A DNA stretch of 64,000 bases from an uncultured Rhizobiaceae bacterium (lineage in GTDB: Bacteria; Pseudomonadota; Alphaproteobacteria; Rhizobiales; Rhizobiaceae). The notes under the pieces were generated by a model, which made no database searches, had not been told where the DNA came from, and was given only the letters and a program-made list of their open reading frames with translations. Both the position numbers and the translations under genes were made by a program. The stretch lies in the NCBI GenBank assembly GCA_951813045.1, contig CATOTF010000001.1, forward strand, positions 223,956 to 287,955, written 5' to 3'. Shown piece after piece: positions 55,572 through 64,000 of the stretch; the first letter of the stretch is position 1, and each line of letters starts with the position of its first letter.

Positions 55572-55988
55572 TTTTATAACAATGGAAATTACTGACCGTC
55601 GACCATTTTCCATTTGCTCAAGGAACATTAACTTACGTTAAACGCCGCAGCTGAGCGGTTGAAAGCACTGTTTCGATAGTTGCTCGTTGAGGCACTTGCT
55701 CCACTTACAGTTCACAATGAGAATTCTGGTATTCTGACGGTCATCAAAGACAACTGGTTTGATATATCGGTTTGGTAAATGCCAACTGAAGTCCGAGTGT
55801 TGGCTTTTGGATACCCTGACAATCAGTGGTGTAATTACCAGAATTCTTGATTACAGGTTGCTCAATAATCAGGACTCGACAAAATAGGACGTATACTCCA
55901 TATTTTATCCAAAATGCGCGGCAAGACGCATCACTAATCGCCGAATCTGACCATATGGGTTCGATCGGATGTTCAACCGGAGGATACC
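55572..55988. other. 417-bp intergenic region before the TRAP operon
   Basis: It contains a 12-bp inverted repeat with arms AGAATTCTGGTA (55720-55731) and TACCAGAATTCT (55836-55847), and a GCCAAC/GTTGGC stem followed by TTTT near 55780-55808. These may be regulatory or terminator elements for the flanking operons. An AACCGGAGG ribosome site precedes dctP. No gene was seen. Confidence 0.45.
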
Positions 55989-56963
55989 ATGAACAAACTT
56001 CTGAAAATTTTGTCAGCGACTGCCGTCGGTCTGGCGCTCTCTACTGCCGCCTCTTTTGCCGCCGATATGAAAATGCTCACAGCCTGGGGTGCTAACCACT
56101 CCGGCACAGCCAATATGGCGTATGGCTATAATAAACTTGTTAGCGAAATGACGGGCGGAAAGGTAAACATCAAGCCAAGTGGCCCCGAGGTTGTACCAGG
56201 CGGTAAGCAGCTACAGCCGGTTACATCCGGCGTATTTGACCTGATCTACACTCACGGTCTCTACCACACAGGTACGACTGGCGTGGGCGCAGCAATTGAT
56301 GCGGTCAATGGCGATATCGAAAAACGCCGTTCAAGCGGTGTTTGGGATTGGGTGGACAAGCACTATCAGGAAACACAAAATCTCAAAGTCCTGTCTATTC
56401 CAACAGCGACAACCGGCTTCCGATTCTTCCTGAAGAAACCGATGGATGAAGGCAGCAAACTCGACGGAATGAAGATCCGTGCGCTACCGTCCTACAACAA
56501 GATTGTTGGATCACTGGGCGGCACCGCTGTTGTTATTCCCTTTGGTGAACTTTATTCAGCTGCCGAAAAAGGCGTTATTGATGGGCTGGTCTGGCCCAGT
56601 GTCGGTGCCGTTGGTTTTAAATTTCACGAAGTGACACCTTATCTTGCAGAGCCAGCATTCGGCACAGTTTCCTATCTCATCATGATGAACCTCGACAAAT
56701 GGAATGGTCTTGACGCGGACACGCAAAAGGCGATGCTTGATGCAGGTTACAAGCTTGAACAGGACACTGTCGGCATTTTCAACAAGCTACTGGAAACAGA
56801 AAACGCGGCCATGATGGCAGGCGGCGCAAAGAAAACCAGCATTGGTTATTCACTGGAAGAAGCCAACAAATTATTTGCTGACCGTGCGATGGAAGTTGCG
56901 ATCGAAAAATCCGGTAAGGTTGGTGAAGCTTTCCGCGACTTCGTCGCTTCCAAGGGCATGTAA
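55989..56963 (+). CDS. dctP: TRAP transporter substrate-binding protein, DctP type
   Basis: A 324-residue periplasmic binding protein. The signal peptide is residues 1-24 (ends AASFA). The DctP signatures are present: MKIRALPSYNKIVGSLGGTAVVIPFGELYSAAEKGVIDGLVWP near residues 157-199, with the conserved Arg for the ligand carboxylate in KIRALP. The ligand is presumably an organic acid, but its identity cannot be read. A strong AACCGGAGG site precedes the ATG; a stem-loop follows the stop. Confidence 0.9.
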   Translation: MNKLLKILSATAVGLALSTAASFAADMKMLTAWGANHSGTANMAYGYNKLVSEMTGGKVNIKPSGPEVVPGGKQLQPVTSGVFDLIYTHGLYHTGTTGVGAAIDAVNGDIEKRRSSGVWDWVDKHYQETQNLKVLSIPTATTGFRFFLKKPMDEGSKLDGMKIRALPSYNKIVGSLGGTAVVIPFGELYSAAEKGVIDGLVWPSVGAVGFKFHEVTPYLAEPAFGTVSYLIMMNLDKWNGLDADTQKAMLDAGYKLEQDTVGIFNKLLETENAAMMAGGAKKTSIGYSLEEANKLFADRAMEVAIEKSGKVGEAFRDFVASKGM

Positions 56964-56985
56964 ATCCTGCCTTTCGAAAATCGAG

Positions 56986-57008
56986 CCTGCCGCGTATACT
57001 GCGGCAGG
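56986..57008 (+). terminator. Intercistronic stem-loop between dctP and dctQ
   Basis: CCTGCCGC (56986-56993) pairs with GCGGCAGG (57001-57008) across a 7-nt loop, with no T-tract. It probably stabilises the dctP message or limits read-through into the permease genes. Confidence 0.55.
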
Positions 57009-57037
57009 TTCAAATATCCCGATACTCGCTAATCAGG

Positions 57038-57574
57038 ATGGATACCCACTCGTTGAGAATACCTTTGGCCAGATTCAACACGATACTGGACTGGTTAACC
57101 CAGGCTGCCGCAATTCTTGCAGCAATTGGACTTGGTCTAATCGTAACGAGCTATGTGTACGAGGTTGTTACACGATATTTTTTTAACGCGCCCACCGCGT
57201 GGGTCAGTGATTTTGTTACTTACGCCCTGTGTGCTTCCGTTTTTCTCGCATTCCCCAAGGTGACAAAAGACCGGGGACACGTCGCCGTTACCATCCTCGT
57301 TGATGTTTTGCCAAAACGTATCGCAGGCTGGATGCATACCGTCGTCAGCATCATTGGTTTCGCCAGTCTGGCTTTTGCGACCTATATCAGTCTTCAAGAG
57401 AACCTGCGCCAATATACCAAGGATATTGAAACGCTGGCCATTATCCCAATACCCCAGTGGTGGGTCTCAGGCTTCATCACTTTTGGTCTCGCATTGAGTT
57501 CGCTTCACATGTTGCGTTATGCGGCACCTTCAAATCGAGTGAGTTCAATGGGATTCTCCGAGGGTAGCGGCTGA
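57038..57574 (+). CDS. dctQ: TRAP transporter small permease, DctQ type
   Basis: A 178-residue membrane protein with four helices (about residues 17-38, 48-66, 88-110 and 133-155). The segment RYFFNAPTAWVSDFVTYALCASVFLAFP and KDRGHVAVTILVDVLP match the DctQ family. The small subunit is required with DctM for Na+-driven uptake. The ATG at 57038 follows a short AGG. Its stop overlaps the dctM start (TGATG). Confidence 0.9.
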   Translation: MDTHSLRIPLARFNTILDWLTQAAAILAAIGLGLIVTSYVYEVVTRYFFNAPTAWVSDFVTYALCASVFLAFPKVTKDRGHVAVTILVDVLPKRIAGWMHTVVSIIGFASLAFATYISLQENLRQYTKDIETLAIIPIPQWWVSGFITFGLALSSLHMLRYAAPSNRVSSMGFSEGSG

Positions 57575-58887
57575 TGGAGTGGTACACGACGCTGTTGCTG
57601 GGCATTGCCATTCTATTTGCGCTTTTTCTATCAGGCGCGCCGATTTTTCTGGCCTTTCTGTTTGCAATCCTTGTTGGTGTCTACGTCATCATCGGGCCAG
57701 CCGGGTTTCCGATGTTTGCAAATTCGATACTCGATACGGCGTCAACGACATCTCTGGCCTCAATCCCACTTTTCATCTTGATGGGGGAATTGCTGTTCCG
57801 GTCAGGAACTATGGATGTGCTGTTCGACTCGATTGATAAACTCGTCGGGCGTATCAAAGGCCGACAATATGTATTGGTTGTCGTTTTGTCTGCAGTTTTT
57901 GGTGCCCTCAGTGGTGTGGCGATGGCTGTCGCTGCGATGCTTGGCCGCGCAATCATGCCCGGAATGCAGGAGCGTGGTTATGACAGGGACATTGCAGCCG
58001 GTCTCATTGTCGGAGGCGCAAGCCTTGCTCCAATTATTCCACCGAGTCTCTTGGCCATCATTGTTGGGTCAATCGCCGACGTATCAATCGCCAAATTGCT
58101 CATTGCCGGTGTCATTCCAGGGCTGTTGATGGGTGGAATATTTCTTTGCTACGTCTTTGGCCGCATAGCGATGGATTCATCTCTTGCACCAAGCAATGTG
58201 GAGGGCGAAAGAGCAGATGTTACCACAGGTGAGCAATTTATGGCGCTCGTGCGCACCCTGCCATTTGTGATCGTAATTTTCTCAGTCATGGGATTCATCA
58301 TGCTCGGTGTGGCCACCCCGTCAGAATCTGCTGCGACCGGTGTGGTGGGAGCTCTTATTACAGCGGCGATTTACCGTAATCTCAGCTTCAGCATGATTTG
58401 GGAATCAATCATGGCGTCAATAACGGTGTCAGCGATGATCCTAGCCATCATGGCGATGTCGAAAATGTTTACGCAATTACTGGCTTTTACCGGGGCAACA
58501 AGTGAACTGGTTCAACTGGTTGCCAATCTGGGATATGGCCCAATCGTCATGCTCCTGATCATGCTCGCCGTACCCTTTATCCTTTGCATGTTTATCGACA
58601 CGATTGCGGTCATCCTGCTGACCATCCCGATTTATCAGCCGGTGGTGAACAGTCTTGGTTTTGATCCGGTCTGGTTCTGGCTTCTGTTCCTCATCAACAT
58701 CACACTTGGCGCGATAACACCGCCATTTGGATATACGCTGTTTGCTTTTAAAGCTGTCGTTCCGAACATGACGATAAGCGACGTTTACCGGGCAACGTGG
58801 CCATTCGTCCTGCTGTTTTTGGCGGGCATCGCGATGATCATTCTCTTTCCTCAAATTGCGACATGGTTGCCCAATTTGGTGGGTTAG
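57574..58887 (+). CDS. dctM: TRAP transporter large permease, DctM type
   Basis: A 437-residue polytopic protein with about 12 helices. The DctM hallmark LIVGGASLAPIIPPSLLAIIVGSIADVSIAKLLIAGVIPGLLMG is near residues 146-190, and NITLGAITPPFGYTLFAFK near residues 373-391. It is the ion-coupled translocation subunit. The stop overlaps the convergent fbiC stop: TAG at 58885-58887 on the plus strand and TAA read from 58886-58884 on the minus strand. Confidence 0.93.
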   Translation: MEWYTTLLLGIAILFALFLSGAPIFLAFLFAILVGVYVIIGPAGFPMFANSILDTASTTSLASIPLFILMGELLFRSGTMDVLFDSIDKLVGRIKGRQYVLVVVLSAVFGALSGVAMAVAAMLGRAIMPGMQERGYDRDIAAGLIVGGASLAPIIPPSLLAIIVGSIADVSIAKLLIAGVIPGLLMGGIFLCYVFGRIAMDSSLAPSNVEGERADVTTGEQFMALVRTLPFVIVIFSVMGFIMLGVATPSESAATGVVGALITAAIYRNLSFSMIWESIMASITVSAMILAIMAMSKMFTQLLAFTGATSELVQLVANLGYGPIVMLLIMLAVPFILCMFIDTIAVILLTIPIYQPVVNSLGFDPVWFWLLFLINITLGAITPPFGYTLFAFKAVVPNMTISDVYRATWPFVLLFLAGIAMIILFPQIATWLPNLVG

Positions 58888-61223
58888 GCCGACAATAGCG
58901 CTTCCGATACACCAAATGACGCATCGATACGATCTAACCTTGCATCCGCATAGAGAGTTGTGCGCTGGCGGGAGGGGCGTCCCATCTTTACCAGTAATGC
59001 TTCCATGGCTTCGGGTGTCATTTGCTGACCGTGTTCCGATCCTGCGGCACGTGTGATGCTCTCATCCATCAATGTGCCGCCAATATCGTTCACACCAGCA
59101 TTAAGGCAGGCCTCAATGCCGGATTTACCGAGCTTCACCCAAGACGCCTGAATATTTGGAATATGTGGATGCAGTGCCAACCGAGCGACAGCATGGATGA
59201 GGATTGTTTCCCGCCAGGTTGGCCCTTTTCTGGAGAGGCCTTTCAGATAGATTGGCGCTTCCATATGAACAAATGGCAAAGGCACCAATTCGGTGAAACC
59301 CTCGGTCTTTTGCTGCTGCTCGCGCAACCTTAAAAGATGTCGCGCCCAGTTTACTGGCTTGTCGATATGGCCGAACATGATCGTAGCTGTTGTCTTTAAT
59401 CCCAACCGATGAGCGGTATCAACGACATTAAACCACTGTTGAGTATTGATCTTATCGGGGCACAGAATATCCCGCACCTCGTCGTCCAGAATTTCCGCAG
59501 CCGTTCCGGGGAGACTACCCAGTCCGGCTTCGATTAATTGCTGGAGAAAGTCTTCGATTGATAAACCAAGCGTTTGCGCACCCTGATGAATCTCAAGTGG
59601 TGAGAATGCATGCACATGCATATCGGGGAGTTGGGCTTTGATTGCGGTTAAAATATCGAGATATGTCTTGCCGGTATAATCGGGGTGAATACCACCCTGC
59701 AGGCACACTTCAACCGCGCCCCTGTCCCAGGCGTTTTGGGCGCGGGCGACAATTTCGTCGAGATCAAGATGATAAGGACGACCGCGTAGGTTCTCGCTCA
59801 TCTTGCCCTTTGAAAAGGCGCAGAATTTGCACTTGAAGTAGCAGATATTGGTATAGTTGATATTGCGGGTCACCACATAGCTGACAGTATCGCCACACAT
59901 CCGTTGGCGCAGTTGATCTGCAGCGCTAACAATTTGAGATATTTCCGAATCCCGAGCTTCCAGCAATCGCGAGACCTCAGCCACATTGAGGTCATCACCG
60001 GCCTGCGCCCTGTCAATTATTTTACCAAAACTACGGTTGCTCAACAGTCCAGGTGTAGAGGGAGTTTGCGGAATTACTTGAGACGCGCCACCGGGGGACC
60101 ATTGATTTGTTCTTGCCAGCCCCGAAGCGTTGACCGCCGTTAATATCGGATGCTGGAATCTTTGATCAACCCAGTTGGCCACATCCTGAGCATAAGGCGG
60201 ATGTACCGCCAAACGCTCAACCAATATCTTTCCACAGGCTGCTGTATCTTTCGCCAAATCAGCAAGATGGGGCCACGGCGCTTCCGGGTTAACATGATCG
60301 GGGGTTACCGGTGAAACACCACCCCAATCGTTCAAACCACTAGTGATTAACTCCGGCACACTACCGGCAGAAAGGTTTGGTGGCGCCTGTATTGTCATAT
60401 CAGGCCCAAAAATTAAACGAGCGACAGCGATGGTCCATCGCAGTTCGGCCAAATCCGGCTCTGGAGCGTTCTCCATTTTCGTACCGGGTTTGGCGCGGAA
60501 ATTCTGAACGATAATTTCCTGAAGATGACCATATTGTTCGTGTAGATTCCGTAGCGCGATGAGGCTCTCAATCCTTTCACGACGCGTTTCCCCGATCCCG
60601 ATCAGGATGCCGCTCGTAAAGGGTACTTTTTGCCGCCCCGCTTCGGCAATCGTTTCCAGTCTGACAGAAGGTTCCTTGTCGGGTGAACCAAAATGGCAAC
60701 CGCCCCGTTGCATCAAACGCGTCGATATACTTTCAACCATGATCCCCATGGATACTGACACTTTTCGAAGCTCTGCAATCTCGCAAGGCGTCATAATTCC
60801 CGGGTTGAGGTGCGGCATCAATCCGGTTTCATCGAAAACCAGTTTCGCCATCGCAGCGAGATATTCCAGCGTAGTAGCGTAACCCATTTCAGCAAGCGCA
60901 TCCCGCGCGGCCAAGTAACGTAATTCGGGTTTGTCACCCAATGTAAACAGAGCTTCCTTACATCCCGCATTTTTCCCTTCAACGGCGATTGCAAGAACCT
61001 GTTCAGGGGTAAGAAATGCGGCCGCCAGTTTCCGCGGTGCCTTGGCAAATGTGCAATAGTGGCAAACATCTCGGCATAATTGGGTTAGCGGAATGAAGAC
61101 CTTCCTCGAATAGGAAATCAGACGTCCATGGCCTTTGTCGCGAAGTTGTACTGCATCTTGCAACAATACGTCCAATGGTTGTTCCAGTAGATCGAATGCT
61201 CGCAGATTATCTATCCTATTCAT
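58884..61223 (-). CDS. fbiC: FO synthase FbiC (CofG-CofH fusion), coenzyme F420 synthesis
   Basis: A 779-residue bifunctional radical SAM enzyme. It makes the 5-deazaflavin FO from 5-amino-6-ribitylaminouracil and tyrosine. The CofG half has Cys50-x3-Cys54-x2-Cys57 (CRDVCHYCTF); the CofH half has Cys461-x3-Cys465-x2-Cys468 (CYFKCKFCAF). Other typical segments are GIGETRRERIESL, QNFRAKPGTKM, NDWGGVSPVTPDHVNPE in the first half and CLQGGIHPDYTGKTY and ETIPGTAAEIL-like GSLPGTAAEILDDEVR in the second. The fused form is the usual bacterial version. It is the last gene of the F420 operon and overlaps cofC by 4 bp. Confidence 0.95.
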   Translation of the reverse strand: MNRIDNLRAFDLLEQPLDVLLQDAVQLRDKGHGRLISYSRKVFIPLTQLCRDVCHYCTFAKAPRKLAAAFLTPEQVLAIAVEGKNAGCKEALFTLGDKPELRYLAARDALAEMGYATTLEYLAAMAKLVFDETGLMPHLNPGIMTPCEIAELRKVSVSMGIMVESISTRLMQRGGCHFGSPDKEPSVRLETIAEAGRQKVPFTSGILIGIGETRRERIESLIALRNLHEQYGHLQEIIVQNFRAKPGTKMENAPEPDLAELRWTIAVARLIFGPDMTIQAPPNLSAGSVPELITSGLNDWGGVSPVTPDHVNPEAPWPHLADLAKDTAACGKILVERLAVHPPYAQDVANWVDQRFQHPILTAVNASGLARTNQWSPGGASQVIPQTPSTPGLLSNRSFGKIIDRAQAGDDLNVAEVSRLLEARDSEISQIVSAADQLRQRMCGDTVSYVVTRNINYTNICYFKCKFCAFSKGKMSENLRGRPYHLDLDEIVARAQNAWDRGAVEVCLQGGIHPDYTGKTYLDILTAIKAQLPDMHVHAFSPLEIHQGAQTLGLSIEDFLQQLIEAGLGSLPGTAAEILDDEVRDILCPDKINTQQWFNVVDTAHRLGLKTTATIMFGHIDKPVNWARHLLRLREQQQKTEGFTELVPLPFVHMEAPIYLKGLSRKGPTWRETILIHAVARLALHPHIPNIQASWVKLGKSGIEACLNAGVNDIGGTLMDESITRAAGSEHGQQMTPEAMEALLVKMGRPSRQRTTLYADARLDRIDASFGVSEALLSA

Positions 61224-61876
61224 GCGACGTCCTCACTATCCGGTTGTCCAAAATCTAGACACTTTAGCAAAGCACCGGTTGCCCCTCCCGGTTTTTGATC
61301 TATCAAAAATCGCAGATCATCAGGGGTATCAACATCACGGGCCATGTCAGGAGCATTCAGCACTTCCGGTTCTATGCTCGCCGAACGAGCCAGTTTGAAG
61401 TGCTGTCCAAAACTGCCCGGACCAAAGGCGGGGCGAATGAGCCTTCGCGATGAAAGAAACAGGCCATTTGTTCCCTCAAAATCATGCGCAGGTGCAATCC
61501 TGATATGAGAAGTAGTCTTTGAAACCGGGTGAATAAGCGCCCGCAATTCGGCTTCATTGGCCAAGGGTATGTCGCCTGGAATAACAGCCACATTTGTTTC
61601 GTCGGGCAGTGCTCGTAACCAGGTGATGATAGCTTCATTATATCCAACAGATCTTATTTCCTGCAGGGGGACCGCACCAAAAAGCCGCGCAAGGTCCAAA
61701 GCGTGACTATCACTTGAAACGACCCAGACCCGCCCCCGGTCAAGTTCTGATACACGGCCAAGAACGTCTTCCAACATCCCCATCACCAATTCCGACCGCT
61801 GGGAAGGAGTGAGTACATCCGACAGGCGTTGCTTTGCATCAGCAAGATTTTTGATGGGAATGACGATCTCGGTCAT
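61220..61876 (-). CDS. cofC: 2-phospho-L-lactate/phosphoenolpyruvate guanylyltransferase, CofC/FbiD
   Basis: A 218-residue nucleotidyltransferase that activates 2-phospho-L-lactate, phosphoenolpyruvate or 3-phosphoglycerate with GTP for F420 side-chain synthesis. The N-terminal VIPIKNLADAKQRLSDVL is the family motif, followed by VIPGDIPLANEAEL (Asp metal ligands) near residue 98 and ARDVDTPDDL near the C-terminus. Which of the three acyl donors is used cannot be determined. Overlaps cofD and fbiC by 4 bp each. Confidence 0.9.
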   Translation of the reverse strand: MTEIVIPIKNLADAKQRLSDVLTPSQRSELVMGMLEDVLGRVSELDRGRVWVVSSDSHALDLARLFGAVPLQEIRSVGYNEAIITWLRALPDETNVAVIPGDIPLANEAELRALIHPVSKTTSHIRIAPAHDFEGTNGLFLSSRRLIRPAFGPGSFGQHFKLARSASIEPEVLNAPDMARDVDTPDDLRFLIDQKPGGATGALLKCLDFGQPDSEDVA

Positions 61877-62835
61877 TGTCGCCCGCCGTTTTGCATAAAT
61901 TCACTCAAAGCTAGTACATCTTTTGCAAGTTTAATCCGATCATGGAGATCATTCATGACGGTTTGCGTAACGCAGACCTTCACACCCAGGTCCTGAATTT
62001 CGGGAACCAGGTGTTCATCAACCTCATCAATTACCATGGCATCGATCAATCCCTGATAATGCCGCGCAACTTCCAATGCCGATGTGGGGATTCCCAACTC
62101 CGCCATCATTTTCGCCGCAGGCCCTTTTATTGCAACGCCACCCACAATTGGCGATACCGCAATGACGGGAGCTTTGCTCGCCTGAAGGGCACTCCTCATT
62201 CCCGGCACCTTCAAGATGGGGTCTACGCTTACAAAAGGGTTGGATGGTGTGATGATTATTGCCTCAGCACTATGCGTAATCGCATCAACGGCAATAGGGT
62301 TAGCGACAGCATCTTCGATCCCGTTAAAAGTAAACCCTTTTGCAACGGGTTCACAGCGATCTCGAACGAAATAATGTTGGAAGGCCAGCGGGCCATTTTC
62401 TGTTTCAACAATCGTGGCAACAGATTGGTCACACATAGGAATAACCTCGACATGAACACCCCAGGCCTTTGAAACCTGAGCGGTCACCTCGGTTAACGTC
62501 TTTCCCTGTGCCAACCCTTGGGTGCGCAATATGTGAAGCGCTAAATCACCGTCCCCCAGGTTGAACCAGTCTTCACCACCCAGCGACTTCATAACTTCCA
62601 TGAACGTCCATGTTTCATCGACCCGCCCCCAACCTTTGGATTTGTCAGCAAGGTTTGCCAATGTGTATAATACAGTATCCGTATCGGGGCAGATTCGCAG
62701 GCCAAAATGATCAAAATCATCGCCGGTATTGGTGACCACCATCAATTGTTCCGGCGGTAAAACATAGGAGAGGCCGAGCACCAGCTTGGCCCCACCGACA
62801 CCGCCCGATAATGCAATGACCTTCCCAGCGCTCAT
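61873..62835 (-). CDS. cofD: 2-phospho-L-lactate transferase CofD/FbiA
   Basis: A 320-residue enzyme that transfers the phospholactyl or phosphoenolpyruvyl group from the guanylylated donor to FO, making F420-0 or its dehydro form. The N-terminus VIALSGGVGGAKLVLGL is the diagnostic nucleotide-binding motif; VVTNTGDDFDHFGLRICPDTDTVLYTLA and IITPSNPFVSVDPIL are also typical. Overlaps cofE and cofC by 4 bp. Confidence 0.94.
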   Translation of the reverse strand: MSAGKVIALSGGVGGAKLVLGLSYVLPPEQLMVVTNTGDDFDHFGLRICPDTDTVLYTLANLADKSKGWGRVDETWTFMEVMKSLGGEDWFNLGDGDLALHILRTQGLAQGKTLTEVTAQVSKAWGVHVEVIPMCDQSVATIVETENGPLAFQHYFVRDRCEPVAKGFTFNGIEDAVANPIAVDAITHSAEAIIITPSNPFVSVDPILKVPGMRSALQASKAPVIAVSPIVGGVAIKGPAAKMMAELGIPTSALEVARHYQGLIDAMVIDEVDEHLVPEIQDLGVKVCVTQTVMNDLHDRIKLAKDVLALSEFMQNGGRQ

Positions 62836-63608
62836 CGAAACAAGTCCCGTTCTTTTTCACGAATTAGATCAGCTGCGGGGCAATTGGGCGGAGGGTTTTT
62901 TCCACCCGGCCTAAACCCACGGATCAGAACAACAGGCAACCCTTCGCTTCCCTGACCTTGCAACAGAGACGCAGCCGCCGCGAGTTCATCACCAATCCCT
63001 TGCAAACTTACTTGTAATTCACGGCCATAAAGATCGTTTTCGCCACGCAAATCCCACAGGCTGGGAAGGCCGGCAGCGCCAATTGCAATACCAGTTGTTC
63101 CATTACGCCACGGTCGCCCGAAGCTATCGTTGATCAATACGCCGGTTTTAACCCCCAAGCGCTCGACCAACTCAAATTGCATCTCTTCACAAATCTCGTC
63201 AGGATTATGTGGTAAAAGCAAAAGCCTTTCGCCGTCGTCAGGATCGACGTTGGACGCATCGATACCGGCATTGGCCATAATCCATCCGGATTTATGCTCG
63301 GTTATCAGAAGCCCAGGAACCTTGCGAATAACAGATTTGCTTTGAGATAATACTACCTCGACAATTCGTGCGTCCTTATCAATTTCATCGGCCAGCCTGA
63401 TAGCTTCGACCCCAGGAGTTACATTTTCGAGATCGACAAAGAGATCAAGCGATTTCGAGACGATCTTCTGGGCCAGTACAAGAATGTCACCATCAATCAG
63501 TTCGAGCCCGTTCTTGGTCAGTGCGTCGATGATGATGCTCGCAAGATCGTCACCTGGCTGAATCATCGGAACGCCATCAAGCGCTTGCAGGGTAAGGGCG
63601 GGAGCCAT
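62832..63608 (-). CDS. cofE: Coenzyme F420-0:L-glutamate ligase CofE
   Basis: A 258-residue GTP-dependent ligase that adds gamma-linked glutamates to F420-0. It is a stand-alone CofE domain, without the C-terminal nitroreductase-like FMN domain of actinobacterial FbiB, so reduction of dehydro-F420-0, if needed, must be done elsewhere. Motifs: VLAQKIVSKSLD near residue 45, LLITEHKSGWIMANAGIDASNVD near residue 99, and NDSFGRPWRNGTTGIAIG near 160. The start ATG directly abuts the stop of npdG. Confidence 0.94.
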   Translation of the reverse strand: MAPALTLQALDGVPMIQPGDDLASIIIDALTKNGLELIDGDILVLAQKIVSKSLDLFVDLENVTPGVEAIRLADEIDKDARIVEVVLSQSKSVIRKVPGLLITEHKSGWIMANAGIDASNVDPDDGERLLLLPHNPDEICEEMQFELVERLGVKTGVLINDSFGRPWRNGTTGIAIGAAGLPSLWDLRGENDLYGRELQVSLQGIGDELAAAASLLQGQGSEGLPVVLIRGFRPGGKNPPPNCPAADLIREKERDLFR

Positions 63609-64000
63609 TCAGGCTTTTTGTGTGGAACCGGGTTCGCCCATTATGCGAATGCCCGCGCCGTCAAATTTGTAATGCCCGTTCATGAAAATGAGCACTGAAG
63701 TCAGCGCCTCAGCTACTGCTGAATTGTCAATCCGCCCCGCATGCCAACCCCGCATTCCAGCGTCTTCAGCCAGCTCGATCACCGCCTCACGTGCCTTGGA
63801 GTCATTGCCGCAAACCAGAACGTCACAATCAATCTTATGGTCGAGGTCAACGAGATGAGCAGCAGCGACATTCTGAAAGGCGGATACCACACGCACGTCT
63901 TCTCCGAGAAAGTTTTGAGTACCTTTCACCACCGAGCCGGGCTCCGGCAATTGTACCGTGCGCACCTTTGGCGGCATCAGGGGCACGGTCACATCAATGA
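63609..64000 (-). CDS. npdG: F420H2:NADP+ oxidoreductase (NpdG), partial
   Basis: The C-terminal 130 codons of a gene that runs off the right edge; the frame is open to the edge. The reading DVTVPLMPPKVRTVQLPEPG, then FQNVAAAHLVDLDHKIDCDVLVCGND and the ending RIMGEPGS match NADPH-dependent F420 reductase. The missing part should hold the NADP-binding GxGxxG. The enzyme links F420H2 to NADPH, so cells that carry it can reduce their F420. An in-frame GTG at 63992 is not the true start. Confidence 0.87.
   Translation of the reverse strand, partial: IDVTVPLMPPKVRTVQLPEPGSVVKGTQNFLGEDVRVVSAFQNVAAAHLVDLDHKIDCDVLVCGNDSKAREAVIELAEDAGMRGWHAGRIDNSAVAEALTSVLIFMNGHYKFDGAGIRIMGEPGSTQKA

Overview
The window is 64 kb of a chromosome from an alphaproteobacterium, most likely from the Hyphomicrobiales (Rhizobiales) or a close relative. 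Support for this comes from a SAM-II riboswitch ahead of metA, an frcRBCAK-type fructose locus, the sppA-ihfB-lapA order, several class III adenylate cyclases and TAGAGCGTTTC-type palindromic repeats. TRAP and ABC uptake systems, sulfatase-like hydrolases and mevalonate degradation suggest a heterotroph, perhaps marine. A complete coenzyme F420 operon is unusual for this group. I saw no rRNA, tRNA or CRISPR array.

Layout. 0-5.5 kb: a tight plus-strand cyclic-nucleotide cassette with the end of an ABC ATPase, a cyclic-nucleotide-binding protein, a metallo-beta-lactamase-fold hydrolase, two overlapping membrane cyclases (the second joins a His-rich six-helix membrane domain to an adrenodoxin-type [2Fe-2S] domain and a canonical catalytic domain) and a pentapeptide-repeat protein. 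5.6-8.8 kb: CoxE-like VWA protein, riboswitch-controlled metA and MoxR ATPase. 9-12 kb: nitroreductase, a soluble TPR adenylate cyclase and a palindromic repeat element. 12-22.5 kb: housekeeping genes (sppA, ihfB, lapA-like, two RNA methyltransferases, lspA, acuI-like, rsmC-like, D-threonine aldolase-like, tpm) and a patatin lipoprotein gene broken by an in-frame TAA. 22.8-28.9 kb: a hexapeptide-repeat secreted protein, a GIY-YIG protein, deoA, iolB and a ManC-AGE fusion.

29-35 kb: a five-gene dipeptide/oligopeptide ABC operon (D-F-A-B-C), divergent from matB. 36.7-40.3 kb: two divergent paralogous sulfatase/phosphonate monoester hydrolase-like genes. 40.3-45.4 kb: frcR and frcBCAK with a perfect 29-bp operator-like palindrome. 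45.5-48.9 kb: VOC protein, degradative HMG-CoA reductase, HMG-CoA lyase and an SDR. 48.9-55.6 kb: a plastic accessory stretch with a decayed solute-binding-protein gene, a patatin, an S41 peptidase split by an IS630-family element (the frame is restored exactly when the element is removed) and a membrane alpha/beta hydrolase. 56-58.9 kb: a TRAP transporter. 58.9-64 kb: npdG-cofE-cofD-cofC-fbiC for F420 synthesis and reduction, running off the right edge.

The most interesting parts are the heme/iron-sulfur-like cyclase cassette at the left end, the F420 operon at the right end, the hydrolase cluster with its IS insertion, and the hexapeptide-repeat protein. All functions are inferred from sequence; no database search was possible.
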